Shown here: piece after piece, positions 42,761 through 51,968 of the stretch
Numbering within the stretch: position 1 is the first letter of the stretch
Layout: every line of letters starts with the position of its first letter
Assembly (NCBI GenBank): GCA_024679565.1
Contig: JAIBDD010000014.1
Location: forward strand, 1 to 64,000
Direction of reading: 5' to 3'
From: Bacteroidota bacterium
Lineage (GTDB): Bacteria > Bacteroidota > Bacteroidia > NS11-12g > UBA9320
Length of the DNA: 64,000 nt
The notes under the pieces: generated by a model
Database searches by the model: none
Seen by the model: only the letters and a program-made list of their open reading frames with translations
What the model was told of the DNA's origin: nothing
Translations under genes and position numbers: made by a program

Positions 42761-43753
42761 TTATTCTACAATAAATGGGTAGTCTTCTTCATACACATCC
42801 GTATACAATTCACTTGCATCCGGATAAGGTGAAGCCTCTGCGAATTCTACGCTTTCGTTAACCTCGATGTTTATTGCATCTTCCATTTTGTCGAGGTCGG
42901 CTTGCGTTACCCATTTTTTTGATATCATGGTCTTGCCAACTACCTCTATAGGGTCGATTGATTTGTATTTCTGAACTTCTTCCTTCGTTCTGTATTTAGC
43001 TGGATCAGACATCGAATGACCTCTGTATCGATATGTTTTGATCTCTAAGAATGTAGGGCCATCTCCTTTACGCGCACGTTTTGCGGCATCTGCAATAGCT
43101 TCATAAACATCTTCACACTTCATACCGTCAATCTGGTAATTAGGCATGTCGTAGGCCAATCCAATTTTATGAATGTCTAATACGTTGGTAGTTCGTTCCA
43201 CTGACGTCCCCATAGCATATTCGTTGTTTTCTACAACAAATATTACAGGCAACTTCCATAACATGGCCATGTTAAATGCTTCATGAAGGGCACCTTGTCT
43301 TACGGCTCCGTCTCCCATGAAACACACCGTAACATCTTTTGTTCCGTTATACTGATCGGCTAGCGCGATTCCAGCCCCAAGTGGAATTTGGCCCCCAACA
43401 ATTCCATGACCACCAAAGAAATTATGTTCTTTGCTAAACATGTGCATGCTACCACCTTTCCCTTTGGTGCATCCCGTTACTTTTCCATAAAGTTCAGCCA
43501 TAACTTCATTGGCAGGAATACCTGCTGCCAATGCATGACCATGATCACGGTATGCCGTTATAAGCTTATCGTTTTCCCCTAATGCCGTCATGCAACCTGC
43601 AATTACAGCCTCTTGTCCGATGTATAAATGACAAAACCCACGAATCTTTTGCTGACCATAAAGTTGAGCCGATTTTTCTTCGAAACGACGAATAAGCATC
43701 ATTTGCTTAAACCATTTGGTATAAATCTCTTTTGTAAATTTTACTTTTGCCAT
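42761..43753 (-). CDS. pdhA: pyruvate dehydrogenase E1 component subunit alpha
   Basis: 330 residues: MLIRRFEEKSAQLYGQQKIRGFCH, GCTKGKGGSMHMFSKEHNFFGGHG (thiamine pyrophosphate and substrate site), the TPP motif GDGAVRQGALHEAFNMAML...NN and phosphorylation-loop-like YRYRGHSMSDPAKYR. It is the alpha subunit of a heterotetrameric E1 that decarboxylates pyruvate in the PDH complex; branched-chain ketoacid or acetoin E1 are less likely from the motifs. The beta subunit and E2 are not adjacent. A promoter element and a hairpin lie in its leader. Confidence 0.93.
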   Translation of the reverse strand: MAKVKFTKEIYTKWFKQMMLIRRFEEKSAQLYGQQKIRGFCHLYIGQEAVIAGCMTALGENDKLITAYRDHGHALAAGIPANEVMAELYGKVTGCTKGKGGSMHMFSKEHNFFGGHGIVGGQIPLGAGIALADQYNGTKDVTVCFMGDGAVRQGALHEAFNMAMLWKLPVIFVVENNEYAMGTSVERTTNVLDIHKIGLAYDMPNYQIDGMKCEDVYEAIADAAKRARKGDGPTFLEIKTYRYRGHSMSDPAKYRTKEEVQKYKSIDPIEVVGKTMISKKWVTQADLDKMEDAINIEVNESVEFAEASPYPDASELYTDVYEEDYPFIVE

Positions 43754-43770
43754 AATAGTTGATAGGAAGT

Positions 43771-43792
43771 AAAATGCTTTTTAAAGCATTTT
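43771..43792. promoter_or_regulatory. palindromic hairpin in the pdhA leader
   Basis: AAAATGCTTT-TT-AAAGCATTTT is a perfect 10-bp inverted repeat with a 2-nt loop. On the minus strand it lies between the -7 element (43809-43802) and the pdhA ATG (43753), starting within about 10 bp of the predicted transcript start. It could stabilise the mRNA 5' end, bind a regulator, or terminate plus-strand transcripts; I cannot decide. Confidence 0.45.
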
Positions 43793-43801
43793 TTCCGGCT
43801 G

Positions 43802-43809
43802 CAAAAATA
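43802..43809 (-). promoter_or_regulatory. -7 element (TATTTTTG) of pdhA
   Basis: On the minus strand TATTTTTG matches TAnnTTTG and lies 48 bp upstream of the pdhA ATG, just before the leader hairpin. No -33 TTG at the expected spacing. Confidence 0.45.
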
Positions 43810-43825
43810 CGATTTCCGCATAACA

Positions 43826-44914
43826 ATGTACATCCAAAAATTAAGGTTGACACAGTTTAAAAATCACGAGAAATCGGATTTTGAATTTTGCCCTGGAATC
43901 AACTGTTTTCACGGTAAGAATGGCGCCGGCAAAACCAACGTCTTAGATGGCCTGCATTACTTATGTAATGGCAAATCATATTTTACAAGAACGGACTTAA
44001 ACAGCATTCAGTTTGACACCAATTTTTCATTAATTGAAGGTGTTGTCGATTCTGGCGATTCATCTACAACTTTAAGTATTGGCTTGCAGCCAGTGGGCAA
44101 GAAAGGTCTCAAGCGAAATGGTGCAGCAATTCAAAGACTATCAGACTACGTTGGTTATTTGCCAGCTGTAATGATTACCCCAGGCGACATCTCGTTGTTA
44201 ACGGGCAATAGCGATGAACGTCGAAAGTACATAGATAAAGCAATCGGCTACACCAATCATGACTTTTTGGTGGCCCTATTGAAACACAATAAACTGCTCG
44301 AAAGTCGCAACGAATTGTTGAAACAGTTCTATATCAATCAACATCGTGATATGTTAACCTTAGAAGCTATCGATGCGCAGTTGATACCGTTAATGAACCA
44401 GATCCATACAACGAGAAAAACTTTCGTTGAAGAACTCCAAGAACCGTTGTTCAACGTATATAGTTCTTTGGTTTTGGAGGAAGAAACCTTGTCGGCTAGC
44501 TTAGAGTCGTCGTTGCATGAATATGATGCCGAGACCTGTCTAAAAATGAGTTTAAATCAAGACTTGATGGCACAACGCACAACAGCAGGAATTCATAAAT
44601 CGGATTTGAAGGTAGTGCTGAATGACGTATCGGTTAAAAAGTTTGGCTCACAAGGTCAAATAAAGTCGGCAACCATTGCACTCAAATTGGCAGCTTATGC
44701 ATACATGAAATCCAAAATAAAGTACGATCCCGTTTTACTTCTTGACGATGTTTTTGAGAAAATTGACGACAGCAGATCAGGTCGATTATTGAACTTAATA
44801 TCGAGTTCGGCCTATGGTCAAATATTTATTACAGATACCAGTGCAGAAAGAATGAAATCCAAACTGAAAGAAGTGACTTCGGAAAAAAAATTCTTTAATA
44901 TTGAAAGCCCGTAA
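43826..44914 (+). CDS. recF: DNA replication and repair protein RecF
   Basis: An ABC-type ATPase of 362 residues: KLRLTQFKNHEKSDFEF, Walker A HGKNGAGKTNVLDGLHYL, the signature region VKKFGSQGQIKSATIALKLA and Walker B PVLLLDDVFEKIDDSR. With RecO and RecR it loads RecA at gaps. It is divergent from pdhA with 72 bp between them. A DUF721 gene (DciA-like) follows 14 bp later, a frequent partner of recF. Confidence 0.95.
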   Translation: MYIQKLRLTQFKNHEKSDFEFCPGINCFHGKNGAGKTNVLDGLHYLCNGKSYFTRTDLNSIQFDTNFSLIEGVVDSGDSSTTLSIGLQPVGKKGLKRNGAAIQRLSDYVGYLPAVMITPGDISLLTGNSDERRKYIDKAIGYTNHDFLVALLKHNKLLESRNELLKQFYINQHRDMLTLEAIDAQLIPLMNQIHTTRKTFVEELQEPLFNVYSSLVLEEETLSASLESSLHEYDAETCLKMSLNQDLMAQRTTAGIHKSDLKVVLNDVSVKKFGSQGQIKSATIALKLAAYAYMKSKIKYDPVLLLDDVFEKIDDSRSGRLLNLISSSAYGQIFITDTSAERMKSKLKEVTSEKKFFNIESP

Positions 44915-44928
44915 GAAAAGCAAAATGA

Positions 44929-45213
44929 ATGAGCGAGGAAAAATCTCTTAAAGACTTGATATTCAGCATGATGGATTCGTATCATCTTTCTGATAAGTTG
45001 GTGGAAACCCGCGTTAGAAATGAGTGGGAAGTGTTAATGGGAAAGACAATCGCTAAAAATACTTCACGGCTTTCCATTCATAAAAAAACATTGTACCTAG
45101 AACTATCTTCTGCTCCGTTAAAAAATGATTTATACTATCACGAACAAACTATCGTTGAGAAGGTGAATCAATACATCGGACAGCAAGTAATACATCAGAT
45201 AAAAATAAAGTAA
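44929..45213 (+). CDS. DUF721/DciA-like protein
   Basis: 94 residues with the DUF721 pattern: LKDLIFSMMDSYHLSDKL, then RVRNEWEVLMGKTIAKNTS, then LYLELSSAPLKNDLYYHEQ. Proteins of this family (DciA) load the replicative helicase or bind nucleic acid; the Bacteroidota versions are short like this one. The gene sits between recF and rpe and shares one base with rpe (TAATG), so translation is coupled. Confidence 0.78.
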   Translation: MSEEKSLKDLIFSMMDSYHLSDKLVETRVRNEWEVLMGKTIAKNTSRLSIHKKTLYLELSSAPLKNDLYYHEQTIVEKVNQYIGQQVIHQIKIK

Positions 45214-45869
45214 TGAGTCACTTAGTTGCCCCTTCAGTTCTTTCAGCAGATTTTAACAATCTAGAACGCGACGCTGAAATGATTAATAATAGCCTAGCAG
45301 ATTGGTTTCATGTAGATGTTATGGACGGTGTTTTTGTGCCTAATATCTCATTCGGGTTTCCTGTAATCAAGGCACTTAACAAGGTGGCGAAAAAGCCTTT
45401 AGATGTGCACCTTATGATTGTTAAACCAGAGCAATACATCACACAATTTCGAGATGTAGGAGCCGACGTATTGACGGTTCATTATGAAGCGAGTCCACAT
45501 TTACATAGAACCTTGCAAGCCATCAAAGCTGCAGGAATGCAAGCTGGTGTTGCGTTAAATCCACATACACCTGTGTCGCTATTAGAAGACTGCATTTCCG
45601 AAATTGATTTGGTTACCATTATGAGCGTTAATCCAGGCTTTGGTGGTCAAAAATTTATTGAAAACACGTACAAGAAAGTACAAGATTTAGTGGCGTTAAA
45701 AAAGGCAGCTAATCGTGAACTGCACATCGAAATTGACGGAGGTGTAAACCTAGACAATTATGGTAAACTTGTTACAGCTGGAGCTGACGTACTTGTTGCC
45801 GGAAGTACTGTGTTTTCATCGAACAACCCAACACAAACAATTGCAGACTTAAAAGTTCCAGTTGGTTAA
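45213..45869 (+). CDS. rpe: ribulose-phosphate 3-epimerase
   Basis: A TIM-barrel of 218 residues: APSVLSADFNNLERD, FHVDVMDGVFVPNISFG, LDVHLMIVKPEQYI, MSVNPGFGGQKFIE and IEIDGGVN, with the metal-binding His and Asp all present. It interconverts ribulose and xylulose 5-phosphate in the pentose phosphate pathway. Its end overlaps the TonB-dependent receptor start by 8 bp. Confidence 0.96.
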   Translation: MSHLVAPSVLSADFNNLERDAEMINNSLADWFHVDVMDGVFVPNISFGFPVIKALNKVAKKPLDVHLMIVKPEQYITQFRDVGADVLTVHYEASPHLHRTLQAIKAAGMQAGVALNPHTPVSLLEDCISEIDLVTIMSVNPGFGGQKFIENTYKKVQDLVALKKAANRELHIEIDGGVNLDNYGKLVTAGADVLVAGSTVFSSNNPTQTIADLKVPVG

Positions 45870-48441
45870 AAAAATCACACGCATATCGCTTTACCTGTTC
45901 TACCTAACTTGTGTTGTTGTATGTGGTTCGTTGTATAGTTACGGGCAAAGTCAAGTTGCCACAGTTACTGGAGTAGTTACCGATTATGAAGATAGTTTAT
46001 TAAGGGATTATCCTGTGTATGTAAATGGTTTACCAACCATTAAAACAGATAGAAATGGACGCTATACCGTCGCGTTGACGTCTAACAAAAACCATAAAAT
46101 TGAAGTACGGTATTATTCCAAATCTGTTAGTAAACGCATTAATAAACCAAAACCAAATTCGGTCATTGAATTAAACTTTCAATTGTCGAGTTACATCCTA
46201 AATCCAACCGATGTGACTCCTCCTGACAAAACAAAGCCGTCGATAGACATTGATATTATAGAAGTGAAGCCAAAGGATCTCGTGCAGTTCCCACAAATGC
46301 AGATTGAAGATGGTTTGGCGAAAGTGTTTCTTGGTGTAAGAAAGCGTAGCGAACTAAGTACGTCGTATAATGTACGAGGTGGAAATTTTGACGAGAACCT
46401 TATATATATAAACGACATAGAGGTCTATCGACCGTTTCTAGCCAGAAGTGGTCAGCAAGAGGGTTTAAGCTTTATAAATCCATACATGACCAACAACGTT
46501 AGTTTTTCGTCAGGTGGATTCGCCGCTAAATATGGCGATAAACTGTCCTCTGTGTTAGATGTGGAATACAATAAGCCAACTAGTTTTTCTGGAAGTGCTG
46601 AATTGAGTTTACTTGGTGCGAGTGTTCATGTGCAAGACCGTTTGGATGTTGGTAAAAAAAGAGACCGATTTACCTACTTGGTGGGTGCAAGGTATCGCAG
46701 CCTCCAATATATTTTAGGATCGCTGGATGTGTCTGGAGATTATCGACCTCAGTTTGTTGATTTTCAAACACTAATGACGTACAAGGTAAGCTCCAAAGTC
46801 AAATTGAGCTGGTATTCAACTTATGCGAATAACAAGTACCTAGTTGAACCTCAAAGTCGTGAAACTAACTTTGGCACTGTTCAGCAAGCGGTTCGATTGT
46901 TTGTTGGTTTTGGTGGAGCCGAACGCATCGACTACCAGACATGGTTAAATGCCGCAACCCTTGATTACAAGCTGAATGACTCAACAGCGTTTAAGATAAT
47001 CGCTAGTAATTATAACAGTAGAGAAAGAGAACACTTTACCATTGAAGGTGCCTATAGATTAGAAGAACTCGAAAACAACTTGGGCTCTGACAATTTTGCC
47101 GAAGCAAAGTCAGTTTTGGGGTTCGGTTATTTTATTAATCATGCACGAAACCAATTAAGCATTGACGTTTCGAGCATAAAAGCATTAACACGAATTAAAC
47201 GAGGAAGGCATCAACTTGAAATTGGCGTAAAACATCAAACAGAAGGCATTATCGACGGACTTCGAGAATGGAATTATAACGATTCCTCAGGATATCGATT
47301 AAATGCAAATCAATACCCTCAAAATGAAATACGATTAGATGATTTTATTAACGCAACCAACGAGCTGAACAGCACAAGGTTATTAAGCTATGTTCAAGAC
47401 AACATACTTTTAAATAAAAAGCGTGATGTCAGACTAAACATTGGAGTACGATCACACTATTGGAGTTTAAACAACCAAATGTTAATATCTCCAAGACTAC
47501 AGTTCTCCATTGAACCAAATAAAAAACACAACGACGTGCTTAAATCTAACATCAATCAAAGTTTTTATGAAATGTCTTTGATTGATACTGTTGGCTTAGA
47601 CTATCGCCGCGCCAGGACAATTTACGATTCGCTTAAGAAAAAGGATTGGATAATCACGGCTTCTTTTGGTGCTTACGGGCAGCCGCCTTTTTACCGAGAA
47701 CTAAGAAACAGTAGGGGGCAACTAAACAAACAACTTCAAGCGCAAGAGTCGATTCATTTCGTGGTAGGAAGTGATGTCTTGTTCACAGCATGGAATCGAC
47801 CATTTAGATTGATCAATGAGGTGTATTATAAGCACATGACCAACCTTGTGCCCTATACCATTAATAATGTAAAACTCAGGTACGACGCTGTGAACTCAAG
47901 CGAAGGATACGCGATGGGTTTTGACACACGTGTTAATGGCGAATTTATTGCTGGCTTAGAATCATGGATTAATTTGTCGCTACTATCAACCAAAGAAAAT
48001 ATTAGCTACATAGACGAAAATGGTTTGAGTCAAGAAACAGGATTTATAAAAAGACCTACAGACCAACGTGTAAATTTTTCGATATTGTTTCAAGACGAGT
48101 TGCCAACGGATACAACGTTTAAAATGCAACTCAACCTGGTGATTGGTTCAAAAATGCCTTACTACTTCAATGGTCCATTTAGGTATAACGAAACATATAA
48201 TCTACCGGCATATCGACGAGTGGATATTGGCTTTAGTAAGGAAATTGCAAAGTTTACCGCATCTTCAAAAAATGGTGGGCCTTTTCAGTCATTATGGGCT
48301 AGTATTGAGGTGTTTAACATCTTACAGGTCAATAATGTGGCGTCCTATTTTTGGGTAAAGGATTTAAACAATAACTTATACGGGGTGCCTAATTATTTAA
48401 CTGGGCGACGGCTTAATTTGAAGCTGATTGGCCGGTTTTAA
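45862..48441 (+). CDS. TonB-dependent outer membrane receptor
   Basis: 859 residues: a signal peptide (RISLYLFYLTCVVVCGSLYSYG), an N-terminal carboxypeptidase-regulatory-like beta-sandwich (VTGVVTDYEDSLLRDYPVYV..., about 35-110), a plug domain (SELSTSYNVRGGNFDENLIY, then SFSSGGFAAKYGDKLSSVLD) and a 22-strand barrel. The substrate is unknown; this is the short type without a SusD partner, and no SusD-like gene follows. The start is TTG at 45862, overlapping the end of rpe by 8 bp; no in-frame ATG lies near the signal peptide. Confidence 0.88.
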   Translation: MVKKITRISLYLFYLTCVVVCGSLYSYGQSQVATVTGVVTDYEDSLLRDYPVYVNGLPTIKTDRNGRYTVALTSNKNHKIEVRYYSKSVSKRINKPKPNSVIELNFQLSSYILNPTDVTPPDKTKPSIDIDIIEVKPKDLVQFPQMQIEDGLAKVFLGVRKRSELSTSYNVRGGNFDENLIYINDIEVYRPFLARSGQQEGLSFINPYMTNNVSFSSGGFAAKYGDKLSSVLDVEYNKPTSFSGSAELSLLGASVHVQDRLDVGKKRDRFTYLVGARYRSLQYILGSLDVSGDYRPQFVDFQTLMTYKVSSKVKLSWYSTYANNKYLVEPQSRETNFGTVQQAVRLFVGFGGAERIDYQTWLNAATLDYKLNDSTAFKIIASNYNSREREHFTIEGAYRLEELENNLGSDNFAEAKSVLGFGYFINHARNQLSIDVSSIKALTRIKRGRHQLEIGVKHQTEGIIDGLREWNYNDSSGYRLNANQYPQNEIRLDDFINATNELNSTRLLSYVQDNILLNKKRDVRLNIGVRSHYWSLNNQMLISPRLQFSIEPNKKHNDVLKSNINQSFYEMSLIDTVGLDYRRARTIYDSLKKKDWIITASFGAYGQPPFYRELRNSRGQLNKQLQAQESIHFVVGSDVLFTAWNRPFRLINEVYYKHMTNLVPYTINNVKLRYDAVNSSEGYAMGFDTRVNGEFIAGLESWINLSLLSTKENISYIDENGLSQETGFIKRPTDQRVNFSILFQDELPTDTTFKMQLNLVIGSKMPYYFNGPFRYNETYNLPAYRRVDIGFSKEIAKFTASSKNGGPFQSLWASIEVFNILQVNNVASYFWVKDLNNNLYGVPNYLTGRRLNLKLIGRF

Positions 48442-48481
48442 AGTTGTTTTTTGTCGTACCTGGATTTGAACGCATAGCATT

Positions 48482-48565
48482 TAATTGATAATTGAGAATT
48501 GAGAATGATCCTTCTATCCTTCAATCATTCAAACATTCAATCCTTCAAACATTCAGACATTCACT
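48482..48565. repeat. second composite heptamer/octamer array
   Basis: Four 7-bp units (48482-48509: TAATTGA, TAATTGA, GAATTGA, GAATGAT) followed by seven 8-bp units (48510-48565: CCTTCTAT, CCTTCAAT, CATTCAAA, CATTCAAT, CCTTCAAA, CATTCAGA, CATTCACT). The order, orientation and number of octamers equal those at 41454-41544. It sits 40 bp behind the TonB receptor gene. The rest of the interval 48441-48708 shows no gene. Confidence 0.85.
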
Positions 48566-48707
48566 CCTGCAACATTTAGCATAGGTTATTAGTCATTAAG
48601 TAAAGCTGGAGTATGTAATTGTGGATATGTACCCAACCTTTTTTAAATTAACACCGTCAAGGAGTTGATTTATAGGTTACTTTAACTTTAATTTGTGCCA
48701 ATACCGA

Positions 48708-49790
48708 ATGAATATGCGTAAGACTTTACTCCAAACCTTGATATGTGGATCGCTCATTTTTGCAGCGTATTCTGCTCAGGCTCAGCAAGATCCATACTAC
48801 TCACACTTTAAGTTTGTAAAGCAAGCATACAACCCTGCTACGGTAGGTGAAAAAAACGATTACATCTGTGCCAATGCGGTGGCTCACAGGCAGTGGTTAG
48901 GTTATGACGACCAAACTTGGATTGACCGCACAACAGGTGAACCATTAGAAGGAGGCGAGTTGATCGAAAACGTTGCACCAAAAACATACAACTTTAATAT
49001 GGGGGGGCAGATTTTAGGAAACAAGAATCGCCAAACTGCTATAGCAGCTGCTGGAGTATCAATTTTTGATGACCAACTTGGATTTATGAAGACTACGTCT
49101 TTTAAAGCTCAAGGCGCATACTTCTTGCCAATTCAAGGGAATTTTGCAAGGTTGTCGATCGGTGTTGAAGTTGGTTTTACACAGTTTGGTTATATAGATC
49201 CTAAATGGAGACCAAGAGATCCAGGAGATCCAAGAATACCTGCAGGAGGTGGAAGTGGAAATATCAGCGATTCTAAGCTAGATTTAGGTTTTGGCGTTTT
49301 TTACAAGCAAAACAGATTGGGTGGAAGCATTGAAGACTTCTATGTTGGAGCATCACTATCTCACTTAAATGGTTCTACTTATGATTTATCGGCAAGCGGT
49401 ACTTCAGGTAACCTTTATGAGCTCGATCAACACATATTCTTCCATACTGGAGCAAATGTTCCGTTAGGCTCAGGTGCCAATGTGCTTGAACCAGCAGTTT
49501 TAGTTAAGTACAACTCCAAGCCTCAAATAGATTTAAATGTTACGATTTTAAATAATCAAACATACAGAGGAGGAATAGGTTACAGACAGTGGGGGACAAT
49601 AGACGCAATCACGTTGTTGTTGGGTTATGTGAATGGGCCAATGCAATTTGGCTATAGCTATGACATCACGGCGAGTAAAATTCAATCGGTTTCGAACGGA
49701 ACTCATGAAATTTATGCGAGTTACTGCTTCCAATTTAAGCCAGGAGAGCCTGCGCCGAAAACCTATAAAAAGTCAGCTCGAGAGCTGTAA
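48708..49790 (+). CDS. PorP/SprF-type outer membrane protein of the type IX secretion system
   Basis: A signal peptide (RKTLLQTLICGSLIFAAYSAQA) is followed by a beta-barrel starting QDPYYSHFKFVKQAYNPATVGE, the PorP/SprF start in which Q-x-P-x-Y/F and the N-P-A-x-x-G phrase recur, and ending in a strand with HEIYASYCFQF. PorP/SprF proteins lie in the outer membrane and bind PorK/GldK-containing rings or anchor surface adhesins such as SprB. Located just upstream of gldKLMN, this is the version that belongs to the core apparatus (PorP position). ATG 48708 is chosen; GTG 48693 is possible. Confidence 0.85.
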   Translation: MNMRKTLLQTLICGSLIFAAYSAQAQQDPYYSHFKFVKQAYNPATVGEKNDYICANAVAHRQWLGYDDQTWIDRTTGEPLEGGELIENVAPKTYNFNMGGQILGNKNRQTAIAAAGVSIFDDQLGFMKTTSFKAQGAYFLPIQGNFARLSIGVEVGFTQFGYIDPKWRPRDPGDPRIPAGGGSGNISDSKLDLGFGVFYKQNRLGGSIEDFYVGASLSHLNGSTYDLSASGTSGNLYELDQHIFFHTGANVPLGSGANVLEPAVLVKYNSKPQIDLNVTILNNQTYRGGIGYRQWGTIDAITLLLGYVNGPMQFGYSYDITASKIQSVSNGTHEIYASYCFQFKPGEPAPKTYKKSAREL

Positions 49791-49921
49791 TCAAAAAATC
49801 TAAAATTTTCAGACAATAATCATCTTTGTGTCAGCGTTATAACCCTGATTTTCAAAAACAAAAACCTTGTTTTGTTGAAATTATCAAATTATTATTGTGG
49901 ATTCGTTAAAACAGCGACGGT

Positions 49922-51202
49922 ATGAAGAACATTTTTAAAATATCATTTTTGCTAATCGTAATGGGACTAACAAGCTGTATGAGCAGTACAGATTGGGAGT
50001 TGACAGGTGTTCAAGGTAGACGACCTTGGTTCCATCCTCAGCCATATGGTACGGTTTATATTCCTACAGGAACTTACCACTCTGGTCAAAGTGATCAAGA
50101 TATTTTTAGAAGCTACATTGCTCCTAACAAACAAGTGTCAATTCACTCTATGTGGATGGATGAAACTGAAATAACAAATAACGAGTATCGTCAATTCGTC
50201 AATTATGTTGTTGATTCAATTGCTGCAATCACTTTAGAGTACGTTAAAGAGATTGAAAATCCTGAAGAGACGTATGAAGTAATTGATTACGATCAAGAAA
50301 TCGATTACGAGGAAGATGCTGAAGAATTATCTGACATGTATTACCGTGTTAATCAGCGTTATAACCATGCACGTCAAATTGATATTCGTAAATTAACCTA
50401 TGAATACCAATGGCAAGATTATGTTGCTGCAGCAAATTCAAGAGATTATTACAACGAGCGATTTGATAGAAGTGTGTTTATCAAGAAAAAGAAAGTTAAG
50501 ATCTATCCGGATACTTTAGTTTGGATTAGAGATTTTGCCTTCTCACACAACGACCCTATGGTTCGCGTATATTTCTATCACCCAAAATATGACGACTATC
50601 CGGTAGTAGGGGTAAACTGGCACCAAGCCAATGCGTTTTGCGATTGGAGAACTCGAATCATGCAACATCACTGGGATGAGGTACAAATGCCTATGACTGA
50701 GCACTGGAGACTTCCAACTGAATTTGAGTGGGAATATGCAGCAAGAGGAGGTCGTGATAACAACATGTACCCTTGGGGTGGACCTTACACTAGAAACAGT
50801 AAAGGTTGTTTCTTAGCTAATTTTAAACCAAACAGAGGAAATTATATGGACGACGGTGGATTATATCCAGTGCGTGCCGATTCTTATTTCCCAAATGATT
50901 ATGGATTGTATAACATGGCGGGTAATGTTGCCGAGTGGACAATCAATACGTATACCGAATCAACAATGCAGTTTTCTCATGACTTGAACCCAGATTATCG
51001 TTACGATGCGGTAGAGGAGCAAGATGGTGAAGATTACCTAAGCTTGTCGAGAAAAGTAGTAAGAGGTGGATCTTGGAAGGACATTGCTTACTTCATTCAG
51101 AACGGTTCTAGAACATACGAATATCAAGATACTTGTAAATCATCTATTGGATTTAGATGTGTTCAAACGTACATCGGAAGATCAGCGTTAGATACCAAGT
51201 AA
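49922..51202 (+). CDS. gldK: gliding motility/T9SS lipoprotein GldK
   Basis: 426 residues: a lipoprotein signal (KNIFKISFLLIVMGLTSC), then an FGE-sulfatase (SUMF1) type domain from GTVYIPTGTYHSG to GFRCVQTY, with WMDETEITNNEYRQFVNY, VVGVNWHQANAFCDWR, RLPTEFEWEYAARGG and GNVAEWT. GldK (PorK) forms the periplasmic ring with GldN on the outer membrane. An insertion of about 120 residues after the WMDETEITNNEY motif, rich in Glu and Tyr, is typical of this family. First of gldK-gldL-gldM-gldN. Confidence 0.95.
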   Translation: MKNIFKISFLLIVMGLTSCMSSTDWELTGVQGRRPWFHPQPYGTVYIPTGTYHSGQSDQDIFRSYIAPNKQVSIHSMWMDETEITNNEYRQFVNYVVDSIAAITLEYVKEIENPEETYEVIDYDQEIDYEEDAEELSDMYYRVNQRYNHARQIDIRKLTYEYQWQDYVAAANSRDYYNERFDRSVFIKKKKVKIYPDTLVWIRDFAFSHNDPMVRVYFYHPKYDDYPVVGVNWHQANAFCDWRTRIMQHHWDEVQMPMTEHWRLPTEFEWEYAARGGRDNNMYPWGGPYTRNSKGCFLANFKPNRGNYMDDGGLYPVRADSYFPNDYGLYNMAGNVAEWTINTYTESTMQFSHDLNPDYRYDAVEEQDGEDYLSLSRKVVRGGSWKDIAYFIQNGSRTYEYQDTCKSSIGFRCVQTYIGRSALDTK

Positions 51203-51281
51203 TCAAAGACATATACCAAACCAACCAAAGAATAAACAATTAAAAGTCTAAAAGTTAAACATTCAAAAAAGTAGTAAAAAA

Positions 51282-51923
51282 ATGAGTCAAAATGTATTTG
51301 AAAGTAAGCAAGGAAAGAAATTATTAGCAATGGCGTACGGCCTTGGTGCCGCTATCGTTATCCTTGGTGCACTATTTAAAATTATGCACTGGAAAGGCGC
51401 AGACATCATGCTAATCGCGGGGATGGGTACAGAGGTATTTATTTTCGCAATTTCAGCGTTCGAACCAGTACACGAAGAATTGGATTGGACACTTGTTTAT
51501 CCTGAATTAGCTGGTATGGACGGCGACGGTAAAGGTGGTAGTTCAGAGTCAGTTTCTCAGGAATTAGACAAGATGCTTTCTGAAGCTAAAGTTGGACCAG
51601 AATTGATCGAAGGATTAGGAACTGGATTACGTTCATTGAGCGACAACGTTGGTAACATGGCTGACTTGACTGGCGCAACTGTTGCGACCAAAGAATATGC
51701 AGAAAATATTGCTAAAGCGAGTACTAACCTAGGTGCAATGAGTACTTCTTATACAAGAGCTATCGAAGCACTTGACAGCTTAGCAGATTCTACAGAAGCA
51801 TTCAGAGCTTCAACAACAACAATCTCATCAGTGAACAATAACCTTGCTGATTTTGATAAAAACATTCAGAACTTGAATGGCATCTATGGCGGTATGTTAA
51901 ACGCGATGCGACCAAATAGTTAA
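51282..51923 (+). CDS. gldL: T9SS inner membrane motor protein GldL
   Basis: 213 residues: two membrane helices (LAMAYGLGAAIVILGALF and LIAGMGTEVFIFAISAF) with the charged motif FKIMHWKGADIM between, then a cytoplasmic coiled-coil-like helical region (about 85-213) rich in SVNNNLADFDKNIQNLNG-type heptads. GldL surrounds the GldM dimer to make the proton-driven rotary motor of T9SS. The spacing from gldK is 79 bp and to gldM 45 bp. Confidence 0.95.
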   Translation: MSQNVFESKQGKKLLAMAYGLGAAIVILGALFKIMHWKGADIMLIAGMGTEVFIFAISAFEPVHEELDWTLVYPELAGMDGDGKGGSSESVSQELDKMLSEAKVGPELIEGLGTGLRSLSDNVGNMADLTGATVATKEYAENIAKASTNLGAMSTSYTRAIEALDSLADSTEAFRASTTTISSVNNNLADFDKNIQNLNGIYGGMLNAMRPNS

Positions 51924-51968
51924 TTTACCTTAACATTTTTTTTGTTCAACTAAAAATTAAAAAGAATT

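Noticed and set aside
48451-48476. A tRNA T-arm-like string (minus strand GCGTTCAAATCCAGG) behind the TonB receptor gene
   Set aside because: No anticodon, D arm or pairing acceptor stem is found around it; the upstream side is the composite repeat. At most it is a remnant.
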